Virus record (IMG/VR): IMGVR_UViG_3300018421_000080
Coordinates: 1 to 37,112 of that record
Origin: a virus
Direction: 5' to 3' (one strand)
DNA length: 37,112 nucleotides
Program-made: the position numbers and the translations under genes
In this document: positions 7,743 to 15,901 of the stretch, piece by piece
Layout of the letters: every line of letters starts with the position of its first letter
Numbering within the stretch: the first letter of the stretch is position 1
Notes under the pieces: model-generated
What the model saw: only the letters and a program-made list of their open reading frames with translations
What the model was told of the DNA's origin: nothing
Databases searched by the model: none

Positions 7743-7768
7743 ATAAGCTATATAAAAGGTGAATGTAA

Positions 7769-8365
7769 ATGAAACCATCAGAAAAGCCACATTATGTAAA
7801 TAATAAACAATTTTCTCACGCAGTGGTTGACTATGTAAAAGAAGTAAACGATGCAGAAAATTCTGGTACAGAACCACCAAAGGTACCGGACTATATTGCT
7901 ATGTCGTTTATGAAAATTGCTGAAGGTCTATCCCATAAGGCTAACTTTATTCGATATACCTACCGAGATGAAATGGTTATGGATGCAGTAGAGAATTGTC
8001 TAAAGGCTATTAAAAACTACAATATTAATGCTGCTACACGCACTGGTAATCCTAATGCCTTTGCCTATTTTACACAGATATCCTGGTATGCTTTTCTTCG
8101 TCGTATTGAAAAAGAAAAGCGACAGCAAGATATTAAAATGAAATATATTAGTCAATCACCTTTTGAAGACTTTGCCGTATCTGATCAGGTAGACGAAGCA
8201 TCCCTTGCTGCAGCACATCAGTATGTTGATTCACTTCGTGTAAAGATTGATCAGGTAAGGAATCGTGATGCTTATTATGATGCTATTGAAAAAGAAGAAA
8301 AGAAGAAGAAACGTAAACCTCGTGCTTCTTCTACTGACTCTGATCTTGGGGAGATATTCTCTTAA
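7769..8365 (+). CDS. 55: late sigma factor (gp55)
   Basis: Directs host RNA polymerase to TATAAATA late promoters, which are present in this window. The 198-residue protein shares with T4 gp55 (185) the N-terminal Y-V-N-N-K-x-x, the I-A-E-G-L-S-x-K-x-N-F stretch (residues 51-61), the core N-P-N-A-F-A-Y-F-T-Q near 93-102 and F-L-R-R-I-E-K-E-K-R. A Lys/Glu-rich linker leads to a C-terminal tail D-L-G-E-I-F-S. In T4 the gp55 C-terminus binds the sliding clamp gp45, and this tail resembles the end of this phage's DNA polymerase (D-D-I-F-G). It is the first gene of a + strand run starting at an early promoter. Confidence 0.93.
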   Translation: MKPSEKPHYVNNKQFSHAVVDYVKEVNDAENSGTEPPKVPDYIAMSFMKIAEGLSHKANFIRYTYRDEMVMDAVENCLKAIKNYNINAATRTGNPNAFAYFTQISWYAFLRRIEKEKRQQDIKMKYISQSPFEDFAVSDQVDEASLAAAHQYVDSLRVKIDQVRNRDAYYDAIEKEEKKKKRKPRASSTDSDLGEIFS

Positions 8366-9432
8366 TGCAAATTGCTGTCTTGAACGATACCCATTGCGGT
8401 ATCCGTAACTCTTCTGACATCTTTCATGATAATGAAGAGAGATTTTATAATGAGGTCTTTTTCCCAACCTTATTGGATATGGGGATTAAACGTATTGTAC
8501 ATCTTGGTGATGTATTCGATAACCGTAAGTTTATTAACTTTAAGTCACTCCATCGATACCGTAAAACATTCTTGGCTAAGCTACGTGAGTACGGTATGCA
8601 CATGGATGTTATTCCAGGTAACCACGACACCTTCTATAAAAATACAAATGATCTGAATAGTTTGAAAGAGCTTCTTGGTCACTATATGAATGAGGTTACT
8701 ATTCATATGGAACCTACTGTAGTAAACTACGACGGATTTAAGTTAGCACTACTACCTTGGATCTGCGCAGAGAACTACGACCGCTCTCTTGAGTTCATTA
8801 AAACGTGTAAGGCAGATTGGCTTGGTGGTCACTTAGAGCTACAAGGCTTCGAAGTCATGAAAGGGGTAGTATCGCCACATGGCTTAGATCATAAACTATT
8901 CTCCCGTTTTGAACAGGTTATATCTGGACACTTTCATACCAAATCAGAAAAAGATAATATCTTGTATCTTGGTTCCCAGATGGAATTCTTTTGGAATGAT
9001 GCACATGATCCAAAGTCATTCCATATCATTAACACTGAACGTCGTGATATTACTGCTATTCCGAATCCAAATACGTTATATGAAAAAATCGTCTATGATG
9101 ATACTAAACACGACTATATGGATTATCTACAGTATAACCAGCACTTAGATAACAAGTTTGTTAAGGTTGTAGTTATAAATAAAACTGATCTGTATATGTT
9201 CGATAAGTTCATCGATGCTATTCAGTCTAGACCAATTCATGAACTAAAGATTGCCGAGAACTTTAATGAGTTCTTAGGTGAAAACGTAGAAGATGAAAAC
9301 ATTTCGGTGGAAGACACTGCGGAACTATTAGATAATTATGTCGATGCAGTAGATACAGATCTTGACAAAGAACGTATTAAAATTTATATGAGAAATTTAC
9401 TTACCGAGGCCCAGACTCTTGAGGTCGCTTAA
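8365..9432 (+). CDS. 47: recombination endonuclease subunit gp47 (SbcD/Mre11-like)
   Basis: Nuclease subunit of the gp46-gp47 complex that resects DNA ends for recombination-dependent replication and host DNA breakdown. The calcineurin-like phosphoesterase motifs are all present: N-D-T-H (Asp8, His10), G-D-V-F-D-N-R (Asp49), G-N-H-D (85-88), G-G-H-L-E and G-H-F-H-T-K. The length of 355 residues compares with 339 in T4. The ATG overlaps the gp55 stop (TAATG). Unusually, gp46 does not follow directly: a radical-SAM gene lies between, starting in the stop codon of this gene. Confidence 0.96.
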   Translation: MQIAVLNDTHCGIRNSSDIFHDNEERFYNEVFFPTLLDMGIKRIVHLGDVFDNRKFINFKSLHRYRKTFLAKLREYGMHMDVIPGNHDTFYKNTNDLNSLKELLGHYMNEVTIHMEPTVVNYDGFKLALLPWICAENYDRSLEFIKTCKADWLGGHLELQGFEVMKGVVSPHGLDHKLFSRFEQVISGHFHTKSEKDNILYLGSQMEFFWNDAHDPKSFHIINTERRDITAIPNPNTLYEKIVYDDTKHDYMDYLQYNQHLDNKFVKVVVINKTDLYMFDKFIDAIQSRPIHELKIAENFNEFLGENVEDENISVEDTAELLDNYVDAVDTDLDKERIKIYMRNLLTEAQTLEVA

Positions 9433-10916
9433 TGGACTTTGTACTCTGCATATTACCTAAGGTATTACCAACAGCACCAACCAGCGGGGTTGGTGTTTTA
9501 AAGTCACATCTTGAGGCTGCAGGTTTTACTGCAAAAATTCTAGATTGGAATGTAAGTCTTTATAATGCTCTTGATGAGGATGAAAAGGAAGGATATATTT
9601 CTGGTACTGTTGCAGGTACGGAGAATGGAGAAAATATATGGAATAGTTATTCCAGGAAGCCTTATGGGGATAGAAATTTTATAAATTTTAGAAAATTTAC
9701 TAAAAAATACCGGGATGCTATTGATGGATGGATTTTTGAATTAAAAGAATTAAAACCTAAATGGATCGGCCTGAGTCTTTTAGCTTGGAGGACATCAAGC
9801 TCTTTTGCAGTCTATATGTGTGAACGTATCAGAAAGAATATACCTGATGCTAAAATAGTACTTGGTGGGACAGGTATTGAAGCTTCATCTTGTAAAGTGT
9901 ATAAGGAATTAGGTTTAATTGATCATTGGATCTTTGGTGATGCAGAAAACTCTTTAATTGAATTAATGAAAGGTAATATGAAATATCCTGGTATCGATTC
10001 TCTAATACCTGGTCAATTACACGATCTAGATCAGATGATGTTACCTAATTATGATGATATTGATTGGTCTTTATACAAGGAAGAAGAGATTGATACAGGA
10101 TTTAAAGGTGGCGTTGCTCATGTAACTGGATCCCGTGGATGTGTACGAAACTGTGACTTTTGTGATGTAAATAGACTTTGGCCTAAGTACAGGTTTAGAT
10201 CCTCAGAAAAGATCTTTGAGGAAATGGTTATGTACAAAGAAAAGTACAACCGAACTCTTATACATTTCAATGATTCTCTTATAAATGGTAGTATGAAAAC
10301 CTACAGAGAATTAATGAAAATAATATCATCGGATCCAAGAGCAGAAGGACTAAGATGGCATAGCCAATTTATTATTCGTAGTGAAAGACAAATGACCCCT
10401 GAAGACTGGGAGTTAACCTCAAAGGCTAACCCTGCTCTTCTTGAGATCGGTGTAGAATCTTTTTCACAAAAAGTCAGAGAAGATATGGAAAAGGGGTTTA
10501 CAAACGATGATTATTGGTATACAATGAATATGATAAAAAAATATGAGATCCCAACCTGGATTAATATCTTATTTGGTTATCCGACTGAAACAGAAGAAGA
10601 TCACGAGATAAATCTAGATAGTCTTCGGCGTATGTATAAAGACGGGTATAGCCCACTAATTCGTGTACTTCCCGTATCTACTTTTGGTATGAGTAGAGAT
10701 GAAAAAGCCTATCAAAAATATAAGTCTGAACTGACTGGTGGTTTCTGGGACTGGGAGTGGCGAGGAAACACCGAACGTGTACGAAAAAGAAGACAGCTTG
10801 AATTTTTAGAGCTTCAGGATTCGCTGGAAACAGAATATGGTGGTCCAGGCCTTTTTAGTACGGGTAAACAAAGACTCACTTATCGTAGAAAAGAACGTGA
10901 GCTCGGGTATATATAA
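9432..10916 (+). CDS. radical SAM protein with B12-binding-like N-terminus
   Basis: Radical SAM enzyme of the cobalamin-binding-domain class. Residues 1-170 have the Rossmann-like B12-binding layout (P-T-x-x-x-G-V-G-V-L-K-S-H-L-E-A-A-G, later I-V-L-G-G-T-G), but the D-x-H-x-x-G cobalamin-ligand motif is absent (I-L-D-W-N instead). The [4Fe-4S]-binding C-x3-C-x2-C is at Cys237, Cys241 and Cys244 in G-C-V-R-N-C-D-F-C, followed by a TIM-barrel region with N-D-S and E-I-G-V-E-S. The substrate is unknown. The gene is wedged between gp47 and gp46 with a TAATG overlap, and its Arg codons are mostly AGA/AGG, unlike both neighbours: an inserted accessory gene by inference. Confidence 0.9.
   Translation: MDFVLCILPKVLPTAPTSGVGVLKSHLEAAGFTAKILDWNVSLYNALDEDEKEGYISGTVAGTENGENIWNSYSRKPYGDRNFINFRKFTKKYRDAIDGWIFELKELKPKWIGLSLLAWRTSSSFAVYMCERIRKNIPDAKIVLGGTGIEASSCKVYKELGLIDHWIFGDAENSLIELMKGNMKYPGIDSLIPGQLHDLDQMMLPNYDDIDWSLYKEEEIDTGFKGGVAHVTGSRGCVRNCDFCDVNRLWPKYRFRSSEKIFEEMVMYKEKYNRTLIHFNDSLINGSMKTYRELMKIISSDPRAEGLRWHSQFIIRSERQMTPEDWELTSKANPALLEIGVESFSQKVREDMEKGFTNDDYWYTMNMIKKYEIPTWINILFGYPTETEEDHEINLDSLRRMYKDGYSPLIRVLPVSTFGMSRDEKAYQKYKSELTGGFWDWEWRGNTERVRKRRQLEFLELQDSLETEYGGPGLFSTGKQRLTYRRKERELGYI
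10497..10525 (+). promoter_or_regulatory. possible internal early promoter inside the radical-SAM gene
   Basis: GGGG then TTTACA (10497-10502), 17 nt, TACAAT (10520-10525). It would fire towards gp46, about 420 nt downstream. It has the same layout as the intergenic promoters, but lies inside coding sequence, so it is less certain. Confidence 0.5.
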
Positions 10917-10943
10917 TACTATACATTATGAAGTGAGGAATTC

Positions 10944-12683
10944 ATGATTAAGTTTGAAACCCTCCGTTGGAAGAACTTTCTTTCCACGGGTGATAACTGG
11001 ACAGAAGTCCATTTAACAAAAACTAAATCTACTCTTATTGTTGGTCAAAATGGTGCAGGTAAATCGACTATGCTCGATGCACTATCATTTGCGCTCTTCG
11101 GTAAACCACATAGAAATATTAATAAGCCACAACTGGTAAACACTATCAACCAAAAGAATTGTTCGGTTGAAGTAGAATTTATTGTTGGTAAATCACAGTT
11201 TAAAGTTGTACGTGGTATTAAGCCCCAGGTCTTTGAAATTTGGAAGAATGGTACGTTACTCAATCAGGACTCACATGCAAAAGAATACCAAAAGATTCTT
11301 GAGCAAAACATCCTGAAGCTGAATCACAAGTCATTTCACCAAATTGTTGTGCTAGGTAGTAGCAGCTTTGTTCCTTTCATGCAACTACCAGCACAACATC
11401 GACGTGACGTTATTGAAGATCTACTGGACATTAACGTATTCTCGAAGATGAACACACTAATCAAAGAGAAGCAATCTATTCTAAAGGAAACATTAAAGGA
11501 TAAAGATCACCAATTAGAATTGCTTAAAAATCGTATTGATTCTCAAAAGAAATATATTCGTGACATTACAGCAATGAACGAAGAAGAGATTGCTCAGAAG
11601 AGGACACAGATTGATGAAGCGAATGGAGAGATTAACAAACTTCAGTCAATTAACAGTGATGCGTCTAGTTACATCGAAAAGCACGCAGAAGAGACATCAA
11701 GTCGTTTGGCGGGTGCGCACGATAAAAAACAGAACCTACTTCAGTATCGGGCTCAATTCAACACCCAGATTAAAACCGTTGTTAGAGATACAAAATTTTA
11801 CGAGGAAAATCAAACGTGTCCATCCTGCGAACAAGAGATTACCGAAGAAACAAGAAGTCGTAAACTCCAAGAGGGTAAGAACAAAGCGTCGGAACTACAC
11901 TCGGCAATTCGGAAGCTTAGCGAAGAAGGGGAATCTCTCACTACGCTCCTTGATGAACTCAATACCCTATCCCAGGAGATTAAAGATAAACAGACGAGTA
12001 CACATGTTAACAATCAGACGATACAACGCTTACAAAAAACGATTTCCAGTCTGGAAGACGACATCGTTAGACTAACAGGACGTGAGGGCGACTTAGGTAA
12101 AGCCAATCAGGAACTCTCGGATATGAACAGTGACCGCAGCAACCTGATGGAAGAGAAACTAAAACTTAACGAAGAATTTTCCTATAATACTGTAATGGGT
12201 GAAATGCTTAAGGACACTGGTATCAAGACTAAGGTGATTAAGCAGTATATCCCTGTTATCAATAATCTGGTCAATAAGTACCTACAGATACTGGATTTCT
12301 TTGTACACTTTAACTTAGACGAAAGCTTCAATGAAACCATTCGCTCGCGCCACCGCGACGCGTTCTCGTACGACTCATTCTCAGAAGGCGAAAAACAACG
12401 TATCGATCTTGCACTACTATTCACATGGCGCATGATTGCTAAGATGAAGAATTCAGTTGCTACCAACCTATTGGTACTGGATGAAACATTCGATTCGTCA
12501 CTGGACCATGATGGTGTAGATAACCTAATGAAGATCCTGTACAGTCTAGAAGATGATACAAATACATTTGTTATTTCACACAAGGGTGAGATCCTTGATG
12601 GTAAGTTCCAGAACAAGTTGGAATTCTACAAAGAGAAAAATTTCTCAAGGTTGCGAGATAATGGTTTACAAATGGCTTCTTAA
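10944..12683 (+). CDS. 46: recombination endonuclease subunit gp46 (SbcC/Rad50-like)
   Basis: ATPase partner of gp47. SMC-like layout over 579 residues (T4 gp46 is 560): Walker A G-Q-N-G-A-G-K-S at 34-41; long coiled coils around 170-270 and 300-420; zinc hook C-P-S-C at Cys292/Cys295; ABC signature S-E-G-E-K-Q-R-I-D near 480; and Walker B L-L-V-L-D-E-T-F-D. Shine-Dalgarno GAGGA lies 6 nt before the ATG. It is separated from gp47 by the radical-SAM gene but has its own ribosome site and possibly the internal promoter at 10497. Confidence 0.97.
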   Translation: MIKFETLRWKNFLSTGDNWTEVHLTKTKSTLIVGQNGAGKSTMLDALSFALFGKPHRNINKPQLVNTINQKNCSVEVEFIVGKSQFKVVRGIKPQVFEIWKNGTLLNQDSHAKEYQKILEQNILKLNHKSFHQIVVLGSSSFVPFMQLPAQHRRDVIEDLLDINVFSKMNTLIKEKQSILKETLKDKDHQLELLKNRIDSQKKYIRDITAMNEEEIAQKRTQIDEANGEINKLQSINSDASSYIEKHAEETSSRLAGAHDKKQNLLQYRAQFNTQIKTVVRDTKFYEENQTCPSCEQEITEETRSRKLQEGKNKASELHSAIRKLSEEGESLTTLLDELNTLSQEIKDKQTSTHVNNQTIQRLQKTISSLEDDIVRLTGREGDLGKANQELSDMNSDRSNLMEEKLKLNEEFSYNTVMGEMLKDTGIKTKVIKQYIPVINNLVNKYLQILDFFVHFNLDESFNETIRSRHRDAFSYDSFSEGEKQRIDLALLFTWRMIAKMKNSVATNLLVLDETFDSSLDHDGVDNLMKILYSLEDDTNTFVISHKGEILDGKFQNKLEFYKEKNFSRLRDNGLQMAS

Positions 12684-12693
12684 GCGGTATAAT
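12665..12693 (+). promoter_or_regulatory. early promoter upstream of gene 45
   Basis: TTTACA (12665-12670), 17 nt, TATAAT (12688-12693), with GG before each box. The -35 lies in the last codons of gp46, and the clamp start is 29 nt beyond the -10. Confidence 0.88.
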
Positions 12694-12722
12694 GTATTAT
12701 TAATGAAACAAAGGTGAGTGAG

Positions 12723-13412
12723 ATGAAACTATCCCCATATACACAATCAGTTCTTAAGAACTTTGCTGGTATTAATACCAATCAGGTATTTAACGCCGGT
12801 GATCGTATTAACACTATCGCACCAGCCCGTAATATTCTATCAAGTGTAAAGCTTGATATTGAATTTCCAGAACGGTTTGGTGTGTATGATCTAAATGAAT
12901 TCCTTAATGTTGTATCGCTTGTCGACGAACCAGAGATTAAGTTCGAAGATAAGTATGCAGTGATCGGTGATTCTACCGGTCGTACTAAAATCAAATACTT
13001 CTTTACTGACATTGATATGCTTATTGCACCAGACGATAACATGATCAGTAAAGCAATGGATCTAGAAGATTTCGAGGTAGAATTTACCTTGGATGCTGAC
13101 ACCATCAACCGTGTCAAACGTGCACAGAGTGCACTTGGTCATCAGACTTTGTCAGTGACATCGTCTAGTGGCGCGATTGCTCTTACCGTAACAGATAAGG
13201 ACAATCCTACCTCAAACTCATTTACGATTGAGGTACCTGGAAAAAGTAAAAGTGAAAACTTTAACTTTATGATCAACCTAAATAATCTCAGAATCATCCA
13301 GGGAGATTATGAAGTTGGTATCTCCAGCAAGATGATGTCCCGTTGGAATCATACTGAACAGGACGTCATCTACTGGATCGCATGCGAAAAAACATCAGAG
13401 TATGGAGAATAA
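12723..13412 (+). CDS. 45: sliding clamp (gp45)
   Basis: Trimeric DNA polymerase processivity clamp, and in T4 also the mobile activator of late transcription through gp55. The 229-residue protein begins M-K-L-S-P-Y-T-Q-S-V-L-K-N-F-A-x-I-N, matching T4 gp45 M-K-L-S-K-D-T-T-A-L-L-K-N-F-A-T-I-N, and has Y-D-L-N-E-F-L-x-V-x-S-L-V (T4 Y-D-L-N-G-F-L-G-I-L-S-L-V) and the F-N-F-M-I-N-L-N-N near the end. The start was taken at the ATG at 12723, with AAGGTGAG just upstream, rather than an in-frame GTG at 12714, because this fits T4 exactly. It has its own early promoter. Confidence 0.96.
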   Translation: MKLSPYTQSVLKNFAGINTNQVFNAGDRINTIAPARNILSSVKLDIEFPERFGVYDLNEFLNVVSLVDEPEIKFEDKYAVIGDSTGRTKIKYFFTDIDMLIAPDDNMISKAMDLEDFEVEFTLDADTINRVKRAQSALGHQTLSVTSSSGAIALTVTDKDNPTSNSFTIEVPGKSKSENFNFMINLNNLRIIQGDYEVGISSKMMSRWNHTEQDVIYWIACEKTSEYGE

Positions 13413-13413
13413 A

Positions 13414-13611
13414 ATGGCAGAAAAGCAGAATAAGCAAGATACAGAATTTGTAGATCTTGCAAATCGTGTAGGACGCAGCACTATTGCAGTGGTTGATACG
13501 ATGGTTCAGCGTGGCGCACTCCGTGGTGAAGAACTCTCTACAATTGGTCAGCTTCGTGATCAATGTGTGCAGATCGTTGCCATGTGCGAAGCTAAACAAC
13601 AGGAAAGTTAA
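13414..13611 (+). CDS. small unknown protein between clamp and clamp loader (65 aa)
   Basis: Helical, polar 65-residue protein (M-A-E-K-Q-N-K-Q, then V-D-L-A-N-R-V-G-R-S and L-S-T-I-G-Q-L-R-D-Q-C-V-Q-I) with no recognised domain. The start at 13414 is preferred because GGAG lies 7 nt upstream; an ATG at 13402 overlaps the clamp stop and lacks a ribosome site. T4 has rpbA near this position, but the size and sequence here do not support RpbA. Its location inside the replisome block suggests an accessory role in replication or transcription, which is inference. Confidence 0.75.
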   Translation: MAEKQNKQDTEFVDLANRVGRSTIAVVDTMVQRGALRGEELSTIGQLRDQCVQIVAMCEAKQQES

Positions 13612-13640
13612 TTTACAATTAGCTCCAAATATTATATAAT
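13612..13640 (+). promoter_or_regulatory. early promoter upstream of gene 44
   Basis: TTTACA (13612-13617), 17 nt, TATAAT (13635-13640), directly after the stop of the small gene. The clamp-loader start is 24 nt beyond the -10, with a CAGGAG ribosome site. Confidence 0.88.
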
Positions 13641-13664
13641 GGACTTACTTGAACAGGAGTTAAT

Positions 13665-14597
13665 ATGTCAAACAATTTCCTATGGGTAGAAAAATATCGC
13701 CCACAAAAAGTTTCTGAAACGATCCTACCTCCTCACTTACAGCAAACGTTTCAGAAGATGGTGGATACCGGTGAGCTGCAGAATATGCTTTTCACCGGTA
13801 CTGCCGGACTTGGTAAGACCACTGTCGCTAAGGCATTATGTAAAGAGCTTGGTCTAGATTGTATTGTTATCAATGGGTCTGAAGAAGGTAACATTGATAC
13901 GTTACGTGGCAAGATCAAGCAATTTGCATCTACGGTTAGCTTCGGTGGTTCTTACAAAGTCATCATTCTAGATGAGGCAGATTATCTAAATCCACAATCA
14001 ACTCAACCAGCACTACGTGGATTCATTGAGGAGTTTAGTGATAATTGCCGATTTATCCTAACATGTAATTTTAAGAATCGTATTATTGAACCACTACATT
14101 CACGTTGTGCAATATACGAATTTAATACAAGTAAAAAAGATCTTCAGGGTTTGTGTGCGCAATTCCTTAAGCGTGCTCAAACGATTTTAGAAAATGAAGG
14201 TGTAAGCTACGATCAGATGGCTATTGTTGATCTGATCATGCGTCATGCACCAGATTGGAGGAGAGTACTCAATGAACTTCAAAGACGTTCTGTTCTGGGC
14301 GATATTGCTAGCAGCACTACTGATATGGGTGGATCCTTTAATGATCTATTCAAACACCTAAAAGAAAAAGACTTTAAGTCTATGCGCAAGTGGGTGGTTA
14401 ACAATCTGGATCTAGACACAAGTGCTATTATTCGTGGTGTATATGATAACATGAATGATAAAGTCGAATCTCAATCTATCCCACAACTTATTCTTATTTT
14501 GGCAGAATACCAGCACAAGGCAGCATTTGTTGCTGATCACGAAATCAACCTTGTTGCTTGTATGACTGAAATTATGTCTTCGGTGAAATTCTCATGA
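13665..14597 (+). CDS. 44: clamp loader large subunit (gp44)
   Basis: AAA+ ATPase that loads gp45 on DNA together with gp62. The 310 residues (T4 gp44 319) show W-V-E-K-Y-R-P near the start, Walker A G-T-A-G-L-G-K-T at 45-52, Walker B D-E-A-D at 103-106, sensor 1 L-T-C-N-F and the arginine-finger S-R-C at 146-148. Its own early promoter and Shine-Dalgarno AGGAG precede it. The gp62 start overlaps its stop by 4 nt, which couples the two loader subunits translationally as in T4. Confidence 0.97.
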   Translation: MSNNFLWVEKYRPQKVSETILPPHLQQTFQKMVDTGELQNMLFTGTAGLGKTTVAKALCKELGLDCIVINGSEEGNIDTLRGKIKQFASTVSFGGSYKVIILDEADYLNPQSTQPALRGFIEEFSDNCRFILTCNFKNRIIEPLHSRCAIYEFNTSKKDLQGLCAQFLKRAQTILENEGVSYDQMAIVDLIMRHAPDWRRVLNELQRRSVLGDIASSTTDMGGSFNDLFKHLKEKDFKSMRKWVVNNLDLDTSAIIRGVYDNMNDKVESQSIPQLILILAEYQHKAAFVADHEINLVACMTEIMSSVKFS

Positions 14598-14974
14598 ACC
14601 CATTTGAATACGTAAACAGTATTAATTACACCAAAAAAGATATTATGGAAGACGATGTTGCTGAAAAGGTGTACAATCCTTTTATGGTTAATCGTAGCTT
14701 ATCTTACTTTCAGGATACAGTTCTTGCAGCAAATGAAATGAATCGGTTGCATAATGCTGATAAGAAACTACAATATCATTTTTATATAAATATAGTTCGA
14801 AAGCGGAAACGTTTTTCAAAATGGTATAAACCTGAACTAGAAAATGATATAGAAGTGGTCAAAGAATACTATGGCTATAGTAATGAAAAAGCTCGTCAAG
14901 CTTTGGCTCTCTTATCATCAACGCAACTGAATGAGCTAAAAGAAAAGGTGAGTAAAGGTGGAAGAACAAAATAA
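14594..14974 (+). CDS. 62: clamp loader small subunit (gp62)
   Basis: Called from position between gp44 and RegA, the ATGA overlap with gp44 and the weak T4 gp62 pattern: N-terminal N-P-F-E-Y-V-N-S-I-N-Y-T-K-K near the start and P-F-M-V-N-R-S-L-S-Y-F around residues 29-38, shared by gp62 proteins of marine T4-like phages. It has 126 residues against 187 in T4, as in other divergent relatives. The last 17 nt overlap the proposed GTG start of regA. A TATAAATA at 14785-14792 inside it is probably chance. Confidence 0.88.
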   Translation: MNPFEYVNSINYTKKDIMEDDVAEKVYNPFMVNRSLSYFQDTVLAANEMNRLHNADKKLQYHFYINIVRKRKRFSKWYKPELENDIEVVKEYYGYSNEKARQALALLSSTQLNELKEKVSKGGRTK

Positions 14975-15368
14975 TAATGTCCAGTGGACTCCATCTAACA
15001 TGCTCGAGGTAACACTACGCGAGCCAGACGATTTCCTTAAAGTAAGAGAAACCCTCACGCGTATTGGTGTGGCATCTCGTAAAGACAAGAAGCTATTCCA
15101 GTCTTGTCACATTCTGCACAAACAAGGCAGATACTTCATCGTGCACTTTAAGGAACTATTTTTGTTAGATGGGAAGAAATCAAATTTAGAAGAAAACGAT
15201 ATTGCTCGTAGAAATACTATTGCTACATTGATGAGTGATTGGGGATTAGTACAAATGGCTAAGAAGGAAGATCTACAGTGTGCTCCTTTACGTCAAATTA
15301 AAATTATCCCTTTTAAAGAAAAAACACAATGGGAACTTTGTCCCAAATATAATATCGGTGCAAAGTAA
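14958..15368 (+). CDS. regA: translational repressor RegA
   Basis: RNA-binding protein that represses translation of early phage mRNAs at their initiation regions. From residue 15 it follows T4 RegA closely: M-L-E-V-T-L-R-E-P-D-D-F-L-K-V-R-E-T-L-T, then K-D-K-K-L-F-Q-S-C-H-I-L, Y-F-I-V-H-F-K-E-L, W-G-L, and the end E-L-C-P-K-Y-N-I-G. The start is ambiguous: GTG at 14958 follows an AAGGTGAG ribosome site and gives 136 residues, while ATG at 15000 matches the T4 start (122 residues) but has no clear ribosome site. The overlap with gp62 keeps the T4 order 44-62-regA. Confidence 0.95.
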   Translation: MEEQNNNVQWTPSNMLEVTLREPDDFLKVRETLTRIGVASRKDKKLFQSCHILHKQGRYFIVHFKELFLLDGKKSNLEENDIARRNTIATLMSDWGLVQMAKKEDLQCAPLRQIKIIPFKEKTQWELCPKYNIGAK

Positions 15369-15901
15369 TGACTAAACTGTTATCTCTCCCAGATACATAT
15401 TCTTTTCTCGATTCAGAAATCGGTATGAAAGAATTTACCTGGGAGAGAATGACACATCTAATAGATACACATCCACCACAAAGTACGAAAATAAAAGGTG
15501 AATGTGGTTCTGCTACATTTCTTGAATTAGAAAAAAGACCGTCTTTACCAAGAAATGCTAGAAGAATAATAGAAGATTTAAAAAGAATATTCCCTGATAA
15601 ACCTGTTACTTGTCATTTGTTTTTTGGTATTACAGATAGACATACTACATTTGGAATACATAGAGATCGTATGCATGTCTTATATCTCCAAGTATTAGGT
15701 AGAGTTGATTGGGAAATACATCGACCTAGAATAGAAGATGCAATATCATATACTCTTAAACCAGAGAGATCTGTGATGGTTGAAAATAAAATATTAGAAC
15801 CTGGGATGATGGTATGGAATCCTATGGGAACCTTTCATCACTCGAAACCTATTGGAACAAGAATGGGATTATCTTTCGGAGTCGAAGGTCTTGTCAGATA
15901 A
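15368..15901 (+). CDS. JmjC/cupin-like Fe(II) oxygenase
   Basis: Double-stranded beta-helix protein with an iron-binding triad: His98 and Asp100 in G-I-H-R-D-R-M, and His157/His158 in W-N-P-M-G-T-F-H-H. L-Y-L-Q-V-L-G-R-V-D-W and E-P-G-M-M-V-W-N-P resemble JmjC/Cupin_8 hydroxylases, which use 2-oxoglutarate. The substrate is unknown. Its ATG overlaps the regA stop (TAATG). Base composition is more AT-rich, with AGA and ATA codons, unlike the regA-side genes, marking the start of an accessory block. The next gene begins inside its end. Confidence 0.72.
   Translation: MTKLLSLPDTYSFLDSEIGMKEFTWERMTHLIDTHPPQSTKIKGECGSATFLELEKRPSLPRNARRIIEDLKRIFPDKPVTCHLFFGITDRHTTFGIHRDRMHVLYLQVLGRVDWEIHRPRIEDAISYTLKPERSVMVENKILEPGMMVWNPMGTFHHSKPIGTRMGLSFGVEGLVR

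Noticed and set aside
9174-9181. TATAAATA late-promoter box inside gp47
   Set aside because: It is deep in the gp47 coding sequence, about 250 nt before the next start, with no late-type gene downstream; likely chance in AT-rich DNA.
11590-12616. Two long alternative frames within gp46 (161 and 144 codons)
   Set aside because: Both lie inside a strongly supported gene with intact Rad50 motifs; products are Arg/Ser-rich low-complexity shadows.
14785-14792. TATAAATA late-promoter box inside gp62
   Set aside because: It lies within coding sequence and upstream of regA, an early regulator; there is no reason for late initiation here.
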